Shown: positions 1 through 5,826, counted from the stretch's first letter. The stretch: 8,582 bases of DNA from Acidobacteriota bacterium (GCA_016199665.1 JACQGG010000159.1:1-8582); one strand, 5' to 3'. Program-made: numbers and translations. The notes: generated from the sequence alone by a model not told the origin.

Positions 1-165
1 CCGCGAATGAACGCGAGCCGCGGATGAACGCGAGCCGCGAATGAACGCGAATGAACGCGAGCCGCGAATGAACGCGAATGAACGCGGGCCGCGGATGAAC
101 GCGAATGAACGCGGGCCGCGGATGAACGCGAGCCGCGAATGAACGCGAAATGAACGCGAAATGAA
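1..165. repeat. Tandem repeat array of mixed 10/17-bp period
   Basis: Eleven exact copies of ATGAACGCG begin at 7, 24, 41, 51, 68, 78, 95, 105, 122, 139 and 150, with a degenerate twelfth at 161. The steps are 17, 17, 10, 17, 10, 17, 10, 17, 17, 11 and 11. A 17-step is the 10-base unit plus a 7-base insert of the type RGCCGCG; at the 3' end the unit becomes 11 bases by one extra A. Flanking CGCG blocks make each unit weakly self-complementary (CGCG-AATGAA-CGCG). The array is cut by the window start, so its full length is unknown. No ORF, RNA gene or CRISPR spacer pattern is visible. The function is unknown. Confidence 0.9.
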
Positions 166-180
166 TCCAATTAAGGGGCT

Positions 181-220
181 CCGGCTGAAACAAACGGCTG
201 CCGGAAAGTTTCCGGCGGCC
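181..220 (-). terminator. Candidate intrinsic terminator of the radical SAM gene
   Basis: Positions 196-206 pair with 210-220 across a 3-base loop (207-209). The stem is 11 positions long with a single non-Watson-Crick pair (199/217, A-C when read as minus-strand RNA). On the minus strand, in the direction of the radical SAM transcript, the stem is followed by GTTTGTTTC (187-195), a short U-rich run. It lies 40 bases after the stop codon at 261. The tail is interrupted by G, so termination efficiency is uncertain, but stem strength and position fit well. Confidence 0.5.
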
Positions 221-260
221 CAAACAAGACGGGTGAACTAACCGTGAGGGGAAAAGCGGG

Positions 261-2351
261 CTAAACGTCGAACGCTTCTCCCTGAAGGGGACTCGACGTT
301 CCTGCGACCCCCTGAAGCTGGACCAACCCGGACGGTGTCGCCGGTTCCTTCAAGACGTGCTGGCGGTAGAGCCTTGCCATCCGCTCATCCTCGGCCTGCT
401 GCTGGCGCAGATTGGCCTCGCGAGCGCGCCGCTTCTCCTCGCGCGCGTTCTTGGCAATCCCCCGTTCATCCAGATCATGTTGTTCGCCTGCCGCGACATG
501 CTCGGCGTTCAACATGAGCGAGTGCTCCGTGCTTTCCAGATTGACCTTCTTGCCGCCGGCAAAAATCTCGTGACGGCTGTGCTCCTCATACCACTGGGTC
601 AGCGTCGCCGTCATGTGCATGTTCTCAATAATATTGCGCCAGCCGATTCCGGTGTTGTAAGCGCAGAACGAGATCTCTCCTTCCTGCGTCCCGTAAGGAA
701 TGATGCACTGCTCGGTCCGGCGAAAGTCATAATTGAACAGATCCTGAAACCACATCCCGGCCACAAACAGGAAATTCCAGCGATCGCCGCGCCGCTTCCG
801 GATATCCTCCTCACCCCGGTCTCCAGAGACCTTGCCGTAGTCCTTTCCCGTGGCGCCAAACGTCTTGTCAAATTTCTTCAACAGATCGGCAAGCCTGAAA
901 TGGGTCGGAGCCTGAAAGGGATCGTAATTCTTCAACAGTGCCAGGGCCCCTCCGATCAGCGACAGCTTCCTGCCTCGTGCAGCGTCGTTGACTTTTTGCA
1001 AATCCTTGGCAAACTTCTCCGCATTGAAAAATTTTGTTACCGGCACAGCTTCTTTTGTTTCCTTGTCGATCATGACCGCCATGCCGACTCCGCAATTGGG
1101 ATGGCAGCCGCAGTTAAGCTGACCCCAGTCGGACTGGGGGCCATGCACCAGGTCCGCCCAGTCGGAGAAGGTGCCCATGAAGGAAATGGGGTACCAATCG
1201 CGCACCGGCTCGCCCAAGCCCGTCTGGTTCTTCACGTCGTGGGCCAGGTGCGACAGCGTGTAACGCTGCGCTACACGCCTCTCGTCAGTCACCGCTTCGT
1301 CGCGGCCAGTGAAGGAGACCGGCTGAAAAGAGAGAAAAGAAATCTTCTTCGGATTGTCCAAGGCGAACTGGACGATCCGTCCCACCTGCTCGTTGTTGAT
1401 TCCGTTGACAAGGGTGATCACCGGGACAATCTCAACTCCAGCGCTGTAGAGGTTCTCAATGGCGCGAAGTTTAACATCGAAGAGGTTGCCGACCTTGCGA
1501 TGAGAGTTGGCGGCGTTGCCGATCCCGTCAAACTGGAGGTACGCGTACCGCAAACCGGCATCCGCCGCGGCCCTGGCAAAGTCCTCGCTCTTGGCGAACT
1601 CAATGCCGTTGGTTGCCGCCTGCACGCTGTTATAGCCGACCTTGCGCGCATATCGGATCGCATCCAGAAAATAAGGAGAGAGGGTCGGCTCCCCACCCGA
1701 GAACTGAACGGACATCTGGCGGCGGGGCTTGATGGAAATCGCGTTGTCCAGAATGGTCTTGATGTCCTCCCAGGTCAGTTCATGGACGAAGCCGACCTGA
1801 TTGGCGTCCATAAAACAGGGGTCGCACATCATGTTGCACCGGTTGGTCAGGTCCACCGTCAGAACCGAGCCACGGCCATGTTTGATGGTGCTACTGCCAT
1901 GGTTGTGCAGCTTCTCGTCGTTGTGCGCGCGCATGTCGCGCCCCGGAAACACTTCTTCCAGGTGCCGAAAAAAAGCGGTGTCGACGGCCATGACATCCTC
2001 GAAGTGTCCATGGATGGGACAGTCCTTCACCATCAAAATCTTGCCGTCCCGCTCGGTAATCTGCGCCTTGATTTCTCCGAGCCGCTCGTTCCGCAGGATC
2101 TCCGTGGGAAGCTCGCCTTCAATGATCTTCCGGCGGACCTCCGGGACGCACTTGGGACAGAGTGAATCGGTCGTTCGAGGCCAGCCCAGCGGCGGCTTTG
2201 TCTTCTGATAAGATTTCAGCAGCGGCTTGTCCGACCACCGCGGCGTAAAGGACGGGTTGGGGCGAATTCGATTAACCCGCTCAAACACCGCCCAGGCGGC
2301 GCCCGCCGAGTAAACTACAGCTTTTTCAACATACTTGATCGGCTTGTGCAT
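261..2351 (-). CDS. COG1964-type radical SAM enzyme, candidate membrane-spanning lipid synthase (Tes/Mss-like)
   Basis: This is a 696-residue radical SAM protein. Seen: an N-terminal module with SLCPKC (Cys65, Cys68) and CPIHG (Cys111-Gly115), the arrangement typical of COG1964; the radical SAM core from about 160, with TNRCNMMCDPC giving CxxxCxxC at Cys172/176/179 and GGEP at 219-222; a second Cys group CGCHPNC (414, 416, 420); two late Cys at 549 and 563; and a charged, probably coiled-coil tail around 625-665. Known: COG1964 includes MJ0619, first described as a pterin dimethyltransferase and later as tetraether lipid synthase Tes, which joins lipid tails by C-C bonds; bacterial homologues (Mss) make membrane-spanning diabolic or iso-diabolic acids, lipids found in several acidobacterial subdivisions. 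Inferred: this enzyme couples or alkylates lipid tails. The ATG start is supported by GGAGGGG at 2358-2364, six bases upstream. The N-terminal segment VVYSAGAAWAVF (12-23) may touch the membrane. Family assignment is strong; substrate assignment is a hypothesis. Confidence 0.88.
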   Translation of the reverse strand: MHKPIKYVEKAVVYSAGAAWAVFERVNRIRPNPSFTPRWSDKPLLKSYQKTKPPLGWPRTTDSLCPKCVPEVRRKIIEGELPTEILRNERLGEIKAQITERDGKILMVKDCPIHGHFEDVMAVDTAFFRHLEEVFPGRDMRAHNDEKLHNHGSSTIKHGRGSVLTVDLTNRCNMMCDPCFMDANQVGFVHELTWEDIKTILDNAISIKPRRQMSVQFSGGEPTLSPYFLDAIRYARKVGYNSVQAATNGIEFAKSEDFARAAADAGLRYAYLQFDGIGNAANSHRKVGNLFDVKLRAIENLYSAGVEIVPVITLVNGINNEQVGRIVQFALDNPKKISFLSFQPVSFTGRDEAVTDERRVAQRYTLSHLAHDVKNQTGLGEPVRDWYPISFMGTFSDWADLVHGPQSDWGQLNCGCHPNCGVGMAVMIDKETKEAVPVTKFFNAEKFAKDLQKVNDAARGRKLSLIGGALALLKNYDPFQAPTHFRLADLLKKFDKTFGATGKDYGKVSGDRGEEDIRKRRGDRWNFLFVAGMWFQDLFNYDFRRTEQCIIPYGTQEGEISFCAYNTGIGWRNIIENMHMTATLTQWYEEHSRHEIFAGGKKVNLESTEHSLMLNAEHVAAGEQHDLDERGIAKNAREEKRRAREANLRQQQAEDERMARLYRQHVLKEPATPSGLVQLQGVAGTSSPLQGEAFDV

Positions 2352-2617
2352 TTGTATCCCCTCCGCTTGCCGGCGGCTCTTTCTTTGGTCCTATGACGCC
2401 CCCGCGCGTTTCTTCCCTGTTTCGATGATCAGATAAGTACCCGATAGAGCACTCAAAGCTAGCCAACTCCCCGCCAACTTTGAAAACCTACTTTTTCGAG
2501 GGCTTGAGTCTCCCATCGGAGAGAAGCCAAGATCAAGCGCCACCCGCTGGAAAACGTGGGACAGATTGAAGATTTCTGCTGCACTGTACCCCCCACAAGG
2601 AACAGTGGTCATTTCGC

Positions 2618-2646
2618 ATTATTTGCAAGGGGTTAGCAAACAACAA
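2618..2646 (-). promoter_or_regulatory. Weak sigma70-like promoter candidate upstream of the radical SAM gene
   Basis: On the minus strand TTGTTG (2641-2646) and AATAAT (2618-2623) are separated by 17 bases. The -10 box matches the consensus at five of six positions; the -35 matches only at TTG. It lies downstream of the hairpin cluster that could end the preceding transcript, which is where a promoter for the radical SAM gene would be expected. It would give a leader of roughly 260 bases. This is pattern matching only. Confidence 0.3.
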
Positions 2647-2681
2647 CCACCCCCCTCAAAGCAGTGGCGTTAAGAAGGCAG

Positions 2682-2697
2682 GTCGAATGAATTCGAC
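2682..2697. repeat. Short perfect inverted repeat
   Basis: GTCGAA and TTCGAC flank a TGAA centre, giving a 6-bp perfect stem with a 4-base loop, or a 7-bp repeat around 2 bases. It lies about 35 bases beyond the candidate -35 box of the radical SAM promoter, so it could be an operator as well as a minor hairpin. Nothing identifies a binding protein. Confidence 0.35.
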
Positions 2698-2743
2698 GTG
2701 GCACCTCAAAGTTGTGCCGGTCCTTCCAAAATTAGAAGCTAAC

Positions 2744-2819
2744 CCCCCGGCTCAAGTCGGGGGATATTTCTCTTTCGTCCCCTGCGGGACTTCAAGCATC
2801 TTCTCTTCGCCTGAAGGCG
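2744..2819. repeat. Cluster of three GC-rich hairpins, probable dispersed intergenic element
   Basis: Three stem-loops follow one another: CCCCCGGC/GTCGGGGG at 2744-2763 (8 bp with one G-T, 4-base loop), GTCCC/GGGAC at 2777-2790, and CGCC/GGCG at 2808-2819 with a TGAA loop. They start 26 bases after the stop of the beta-barrel gene. On the minus strand the last stem is followed by TTAGCTTCTAATTTT, so the cluster could also serve as that gene's terminator. The layout resembles C/G-run hairpin repeats that occur in many copies between genes of some bacteria; that comparison is from memory and a genome search would decide it. Confidence 0.5.
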
Positions 2820-2845
2820 GGGGGGTTCCACCCTCCCCGGTTTGG

Positions 2846-3442
2846 CTACCAGCGGTACATCAAGGCGACCTTAAAGTCGAAGTTGTGGAATGACCCGCCG
2901 TCGCTGAAGAAAACAAAATCGCTCAGGTCGGCGCGGACCGCCACGTCAGGCCGCAATGGCATCTCGATCCCACCGCCGACATTCAGCCCAAACCGGGTGC
3001 TGGTCCCGCCACTTTCCGGATCAAAGAGGATGAGGCCGGGACCCAGAACGCCGAAATAATTTACCCGATGCCGTTCTTCGATCCGATGGGTTACCTTCAA
3101 CTGGAAGCTTCCCTGCAAGAAACTTACAGATTTATCAACCGGATAATAGGCGGCCTGGAATTCAAAGCCCGTGGCGGGTGTGTAGTTATGAAGGAACCGG
3201 CCGCCGACCCCCGCTTCCGTGCCGCCTTCGAAGCCGGTGGTGCTGAACACCACTCCCGCTTCACTCGACCTGAAGTCCGCCGCCGCCGCCCCGGCCTGTG
3301 ACAGGAGAAAAACTAAGGCAACACCGAGGAGCCATCCTGATCCACCGCGACTGATCCGCCCACGGCGCTGTGACAGGAGAAAAACTAAGGCAACACCGAG
3401 GAGCCGGGGTTTCAGGTGCCGGGTGTCGGGTGTCGGCTTCAT
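2846..3442 (-). CDS. Small outer-membrane beta-barrel protein with duplicated signal-peptide core
   Basis: This protein probably has 198 residues. Seen from the 3442 start: a positively charged n-region, hydrophobic core LLGVALVFLLS, a basic linker, the same hydrophobic core again, then AGAAAA-DF, a plausible signal peptidase I site. About 143 mature residues follow with alternating beta-strand character (such as YFGVLGPGLILF and RFGLNVGGG) and an aromatic C-terminal end, MYRW, typical of BamA-inserted barrels. The size fits an 8-stranded OmpX/OmpW-like barrel; the specific role is unknown. Start choice: the frame is open to 3583, where ATG overlaps the rplQ stop as ATGA behind GGGGAAGG. That start would put about 60 non-signal-like residues before the first core, so I prefer ATG 3442, although its ribosome binding site is poor. 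The N-terminus is unsettled; the barrel part is solid. Confidence 0.7.
   Translation of the reverse strand: MKPTPDTRHLKPRLLGVALVFLLSQRRGRISRGGSGWLLGVALVFLLSQAGAAAADFRSSEAGVVFSTTGFEGGTEAGVGGRFLHNYTPATGFEFQAAYYPVDKSVSFLQGSFQLKVTHRIEERHRVNYFGVLGPGLILFDPESGGTSTRFGLNVGGGIEMPLRPDVAVRADLSDFVFFSDGGSFHNFDFKVALMYRW
3296..3405. repeat. Exact 38-bp direct repeat inside the beta-barrel gene
   Basis: Positions 3296-3333 and 3368-3405 are identical over 38 bases, separated by 34 unrelated bases. The 72-bp offset is a multiple of three, so both copies are read in the same frame and encode LLGVALVFLLSQ twice (with GVAL cores 24 residues apart). This looks like a partial in-frame tandem duplication of the signal-peptide coding region. 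Identity with no mismatches suggests a recent event, or possibly an assembly artefact. Confidence 0.95.
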
Positions 3443-3468
3443 AGGGCCTGACCCCCGTTTTTGTGGAC
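3417..3468. repeat. Short-repeat patch with REP-like motif
   Basis: Three near-identical 7-base units (TGCCGGG, TGTCGGG, TGTCGGC) run from 3417 to 3437. Directly next to them, AGGGCCTGACCCCCGTTTTT (3443-3462) contains a GGG...CCC inverted core followed by a T run. On the minus strand it reads as an ACGGGGGTCAGGCCC type motif, similar in style to REP sequences mobilised by Y1 (RAYT) transposases. No transposase gene is present here. The patch supplies the ATG chosen for the beta-barrel gene. Confidence 0.4.
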
Positions 3469-3579
3469 CCGCAACAAGCCTTAAGGATGCCGCTCGGTTT
3501 TCAAGTCTTGGGGACAAACGACTGCAGGCCATAAAAGTGAAGCGCGAAAACCGGCAATCCGAAACAAGGGAACGCCGCT

Positions 3580-4056
3580 TCATTCGCCTTCCCCGGCTTC
3601 GCCCTTTTTCGACTTGTCCTTCGCCGTGCCCTCGGAGCCCTCTTTCCCCTGCTTTCCAGCCTTTGCCTTCTTGCCTTTCTTTTCCACCTTAGGCTTGTAC
3701 TCGCTTCCCAAAAACTCTATCAGCGCCGTTTCCGCATTGTCTCCCTTTCGAAACCCAAGGCGGATGATGCGGGTATAGCCGCCGCTGCGATCTGAGAACC
3801 GGGGCGCCAGCGTTTCAAAGAGCTTGTGCACAACCGCCCGGCTCCTGACAAAAGCCGCCGCCTGACGCCGCGCATGCAGGTTTTCTCTTTTTCCCAGGGT
3901 GATCATCTTCTCGGCGATGGGACGAATTTCCTTCGCTTTGTACAGTGTCGTCACAATATGCTCTTTGTCCAGAAGCTCGGTCACAAGATTGCGAAAGAGC
4001 GCCTTGCGATGACTGGTGGTGCGACCCAGTTTCCTTCCTGCGACTTGATGCGGCAT
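3580..4056 (-). CDS. rplQ: 50S ribosomal protein bL17
   Basis: bL17 is a large-subunit protein near the exit-tunnel side of 23S rRNA. The N-terminus carries the hallmark AGRKLGRTTSHRKAL (6-20), and the conserved core runs to about residue 118 (GGYTRIIRLGFRKGDNAETALIEFLG). The remaining 40 residues (119-158) are a low-complexity Lys/Glu/Gly tail absent from the shortest family members. The gene starts 2 bases after rpoA stops, as is usual, with only a weak GAGG upstream, so translation is probably coupled to rpoA. It closes the ribosomal-protein part of the operon, and no clear terminator follows it. Confidence 0.97.
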   Translation of the reverse strand: MPHQVAGRKLGRTTSHRKALFRNLVTELLDKEHIVTTLYKAKEIRPIAEKMITLGKRENLHARRQAAAFVRSRAVVHKLFETLAPRFSDRSGGYTRIIRLGFRKGDNAETALIEFLGSEYKPKVEKKGKKAKAGKQGKEGSEGTAKDKSKKGEAGEGE

Positions 4057-4058
4057 GG

Positions 4059-5057
4059 TTAAGCGCCTCGGACACCTGCGTTATCTTCCCGGATTGGGTG
4101 CCCCAGATCATCCAGTTTCATCCCGAAATGCAGCCCCATATCCTGCAGAATCTCCTTAATCTCATTCAGGGACTTCCGGCCGAAATTCTTGGTCTTGAGC
4201 ATTTCCGCCTCCGTCTTCTGAACCAGCTCTCCAATGGTCTTGATATTGGCGTTCTTCAGGCAATTGTACGAGCGCACCGACAACTCCAGCTCTTCAACTG
4301 ACTTTTGCAGGTTCTCGTTGATCACATCCAGCTTGGCATCGACGCGCTGCTCCTCGGGTTCCGGCTCTTCTTCAAAATTAATGAAGATGAACATGTGGTC
4401 CTTGATCAGCTTGGCCGCGCGCGCGATTGCATCCTCGGGCGTGAGGCATCCGTTAGTCCACACCTCCAGATTCAACCGGTCGTAGTCGGTCGCCTGTCCC
4501 AACCGCGCCGCTTCGACGTAATAGTTGACCTTTCGAACCGGCGAATGCACCGAATCGACGGGGATATAGCCCAGCGAGAGATCAGGGTCAAAGTTCTCAT
4601 CGGAGGAGACATAGCCGCGTCCCTTTTTCACGCGCATTTCCATTGACAGTTTTCCGGCGCCGCCGATGGTCGCCAGGTGAATCGAGGGATCCAGGATCTC
4701 GACGTCCGGATCCGGCTTGATGTCCCCGGCGGTCACCGCCCCCGCACCCGTGGATTCCAGGTACAGGGTCTTCGAGTGATCCACGTGGAGACGAATTGGA
4801 ACCGTCTTCAGATTCATGATAATGTCGGTCACATCCTCCACAACCCCCGGAACCGACGAGAACTCATGCAGGATACCCTCGATTTTGACGGCGGTGATCG
4901 CCGCGCCTTCAATACTGGACAGCAGCACGCGCCGCAGCGCGTTGCCAATCGTGGTGCCGTACCCGCGCTCGAACGGCTGCGCGTAGAAATGACCGTAGGT
5001 GCCGGTCAATGTTTCCAGTTCACAGGCAAGTCTTCTTGGTTTTTGAAAACCTTTCAT
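4059..5057 (-). CDS. rpoA: DNA-directed RNA polymerase subunit alpha
   Basis: The alpha subunit dimerises to scaffold the beta and beta' subunits and contacts promoter UP elements and activators. Its 332 residues match normal length. The N-terminal domain (about 1-230) includes the assembly motif ERGYGTTIGNALRRVLLSS (30-48). An acidic linker (229-237) leads to the C-terminal domain (about 250-315) with VRSYNCLKN, where Arg262, Asn265, Cys266 and Lys268 correspond to the DNA-contacting R265, N268, C269 and K271 of E. coli, and NFGRKSLNEI, where Gly293, Lys295 and Ser296 match G296, K298 and S299. ATG 5057 has GGAG at 5064-5067, six bases upstream. It lies between rpsD and rplQ, the canonical alpha-operon place. 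Confidence 0.99.
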   Translation of the reverse strand: MKGFQKPRRLACELETLTGTYGHFYAQPFERGYGTTIGNALRRVLLSSIEGAAITAVKIEGILHEFSSVPGVVEDVTDIIMNLKTVPIRLHVDHSKTLYLESTGAGAVTAGDIKPDPDVEILDPSIHLATIGGAGKLSMEMRVKKGRGYVSSDENFDPDLSLGYIPVDSVHSPVRKVNYYVEAARLGQATDYDRLNLEVWTNGCLTPEDAIARAAKLIKDHMFIFINFEEEPEPEEQRVDAKLDVINENLQKSVEELELSVRSYNCLKNANIKTIGELVQKTEAEMLKTKNFGRKSLNEIKEILQDMGLHFGMKLDDLGHPIREDNAGVRGA

Positions 5058-5139
5058 CAGTCACTCCATGCTTAAGATTTGAAAGTCGCGCGTCATCCGG
5101 GCCGGGGGTCCTGCTCCGGGGAACCCGCTCCCCCCGCAG

Positions 5140-5166
5140 GCCGGCAGGGCCGAAACCGGCTCCGGC
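5140..5166. promoter_or_regulatory. Structured stem in the rpsD-rpoA spacer
   Basis: GCCGG (5140-5144) pairs with CCGGC (5162-5166), and inside it GCCG (5149-5152) pairs with CGGC (5157-5160) around a 4-base loop. It starts 16 bases after the rpsD stop. No U run follows on the minus strand, so it does not look like an intrinsic terminator; it could modulate mRNA stability or read-through to rpoA. The whole 125-base spacer is GC-rich and encodes nothing recognisable. Confidence 0.4.
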
Positions 5167-5182
5167 ATTGATGGCGCCTCAA

Positions 5183-5812
5183 CTATTTGGAATACAATTC
5201 GACAATGAGCTGCTCCTCGATGGGCAGACGAATGTCCTCGCGGCGAGGCAACTCGCGCACCGTGGTCTGGAAACTCTCCTTGTCCAGCTCCAGCCACTGG
5301 GGAAGGCCCTGGCCCGAAACCAGATCCACCGACAGATGCACCTGCTGGTTCTTCTGCGCCTTAGGTTTGAGGGTAATCACGTCCCCGCGATTCACCTGAC
5401 AGCTGGGAATGTTGACCTTCCTGCCATTAACCAGGACATGGCCATGCCGCACCATCTGTCGGGCGTGCGCCGGAGAACTGCCAAACCCCACGCGCAGCAG
5501 CACCGTGTCCAGGCGCCGCTCCAGCGCCGTCAGCAGGCGCTCCCCGGTAATGCCGCGCTGCTGCACCGCCTTCTCAAAATAATTGCGAAACTGATTCTCC
5601 AATATTCCGTAGAGCCGCTTCACTTTCTGCTTTTCGCGCAACTGCACACCGTAACCCAGCACCTTGCTTCGCGTGTCCTTTCCATGCTCCCCCGGCGCCC
5701 AGCTTCTCTTTTCAACCGCGCACTTTTCCGAGAAGCAGCGCTGCCCCTTCAGAAACAGTTTCATCCCTTCACGGCGACAAAGTCTGCACACCGAACCCCG
5801 ATATCTCGCCAA
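5183..5812 (-). CDS. rpsD: 30S ribosomal protein uS4 (zinc-ribbon form)
   Basis: uS4 is a primary 16S rRNA binder that starts assembly of the small-subunit body; in other bacteria it also represses its own operon. The 209 residues match the family. The N-terminus has C-x2-C-x13-C-x4-C (Cys9, 12, 26, 31), the zinc-binding C+ version of S4. The RNA-binding S4 domain spans about 99-160 (RRLDTVLLRVGF ... ARQMVRHGHVLVNGRKVNIPS). The start is TTG at 5812, giving (M)ARYRGS, the family's normal N-terminus, and no in-frame ATG fits better. It sits between rpsK (64 bases upstream) and rpoA. Confidence 0.98.
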   Translation of the reverse strand: MARYRGSVCRLCRREGMKLFLKGQRCFSEKCAVEKRSWAPGEHGKDTRSKVLGYGVQLREKQKVKRLYGILENQFRNYFEKAVQQRGITGERLLTALERRLDTVLLRVGFGSSPAHARQMVRHGHVLVNGRKVNIPSCQVNRGDVITLKPKAQKNQQVHLSVDLVSGQGLPQWLELDKESFQTTVRELPRREDIRLPIEEQLIVELYSK

Positions 5813-5826
5813 ATCGCTACCTCCTT
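5810..5826 (-). promoter_or_regulatory. Perfect Shine-Dalgarno with TTG start for rpsD
   Basis: On the minus strand AAGGAGGT (5819-5826) stands six bases before TTG (5810-5812). The full anti-Shine-Dalgarno match fixes the non-ATG start and may compensate for it. It is the strongest ribosome binding site in the window. Confidence 0.85.

Larger units (their letters stand above)
2352..2845. other. Intergenic region between the beta-barrel and radical SAM genes
   Basis: These 494 bases carry no convincing gene. They hold, from the beta-barrel end: a run of three GC-rich hairpins (2744-2819), a short perfect inverted repeat (2682-2697), a weak promoter candidate (2618-2646), and about 260 bases that would form a long 5' leader of the radical SAM mRNA. 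Within that leader TCTCC-GATG-GGAGA (minus strand) can form a small hairpin near 2506-2519. I recognise no known riboswitch class in it. A 73-codon open frame at 2391-2612 lacks a ribosome binding site and family features and is not called. Confidence 0.6.

Noticed and set aside
1..165. Possible CRISPR array
   Set aside because: Repeats are 9-17 bases, directly abutting, with no unique spacers of uniform length.
357..2165. Long plus-strand open frame of about 600 codons opposite the radical SAM gene
   Set aside because: It is antisense to a gene with clear catalytic motifs and shows no family motifs; it is explained by GC-rich codon bias of the real gene.
2391..2612. 73-codon minus-strand open frame upstream of the radical SAM gene
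   Set aside because: It has no Shine-Dalgarno, no recognisable domain and atypical composition. It more likely lies in the leader.
2687..2893. 68-codon plus-strand open frame
   Set aside because: It runs through the three-hairpin element and into the 3' end of the barrel gene, with no coding character.
3443..3583. N-terminal extension of the barrel gene to ATG 3583, overlapping the rplQ stop as ATGA
   Set aside because: The 47 extra residues look like translated non-coding sequence and would push the hydrophobic signal core too far in, despite the attractive overlap and GGGGAAGG upstream. Not fully excluded.
5061..5297. Minus-strand open frame across the rpsD 3' end and spacer
   Set aside because: It overlaps rpsD in another frame and has no family features.
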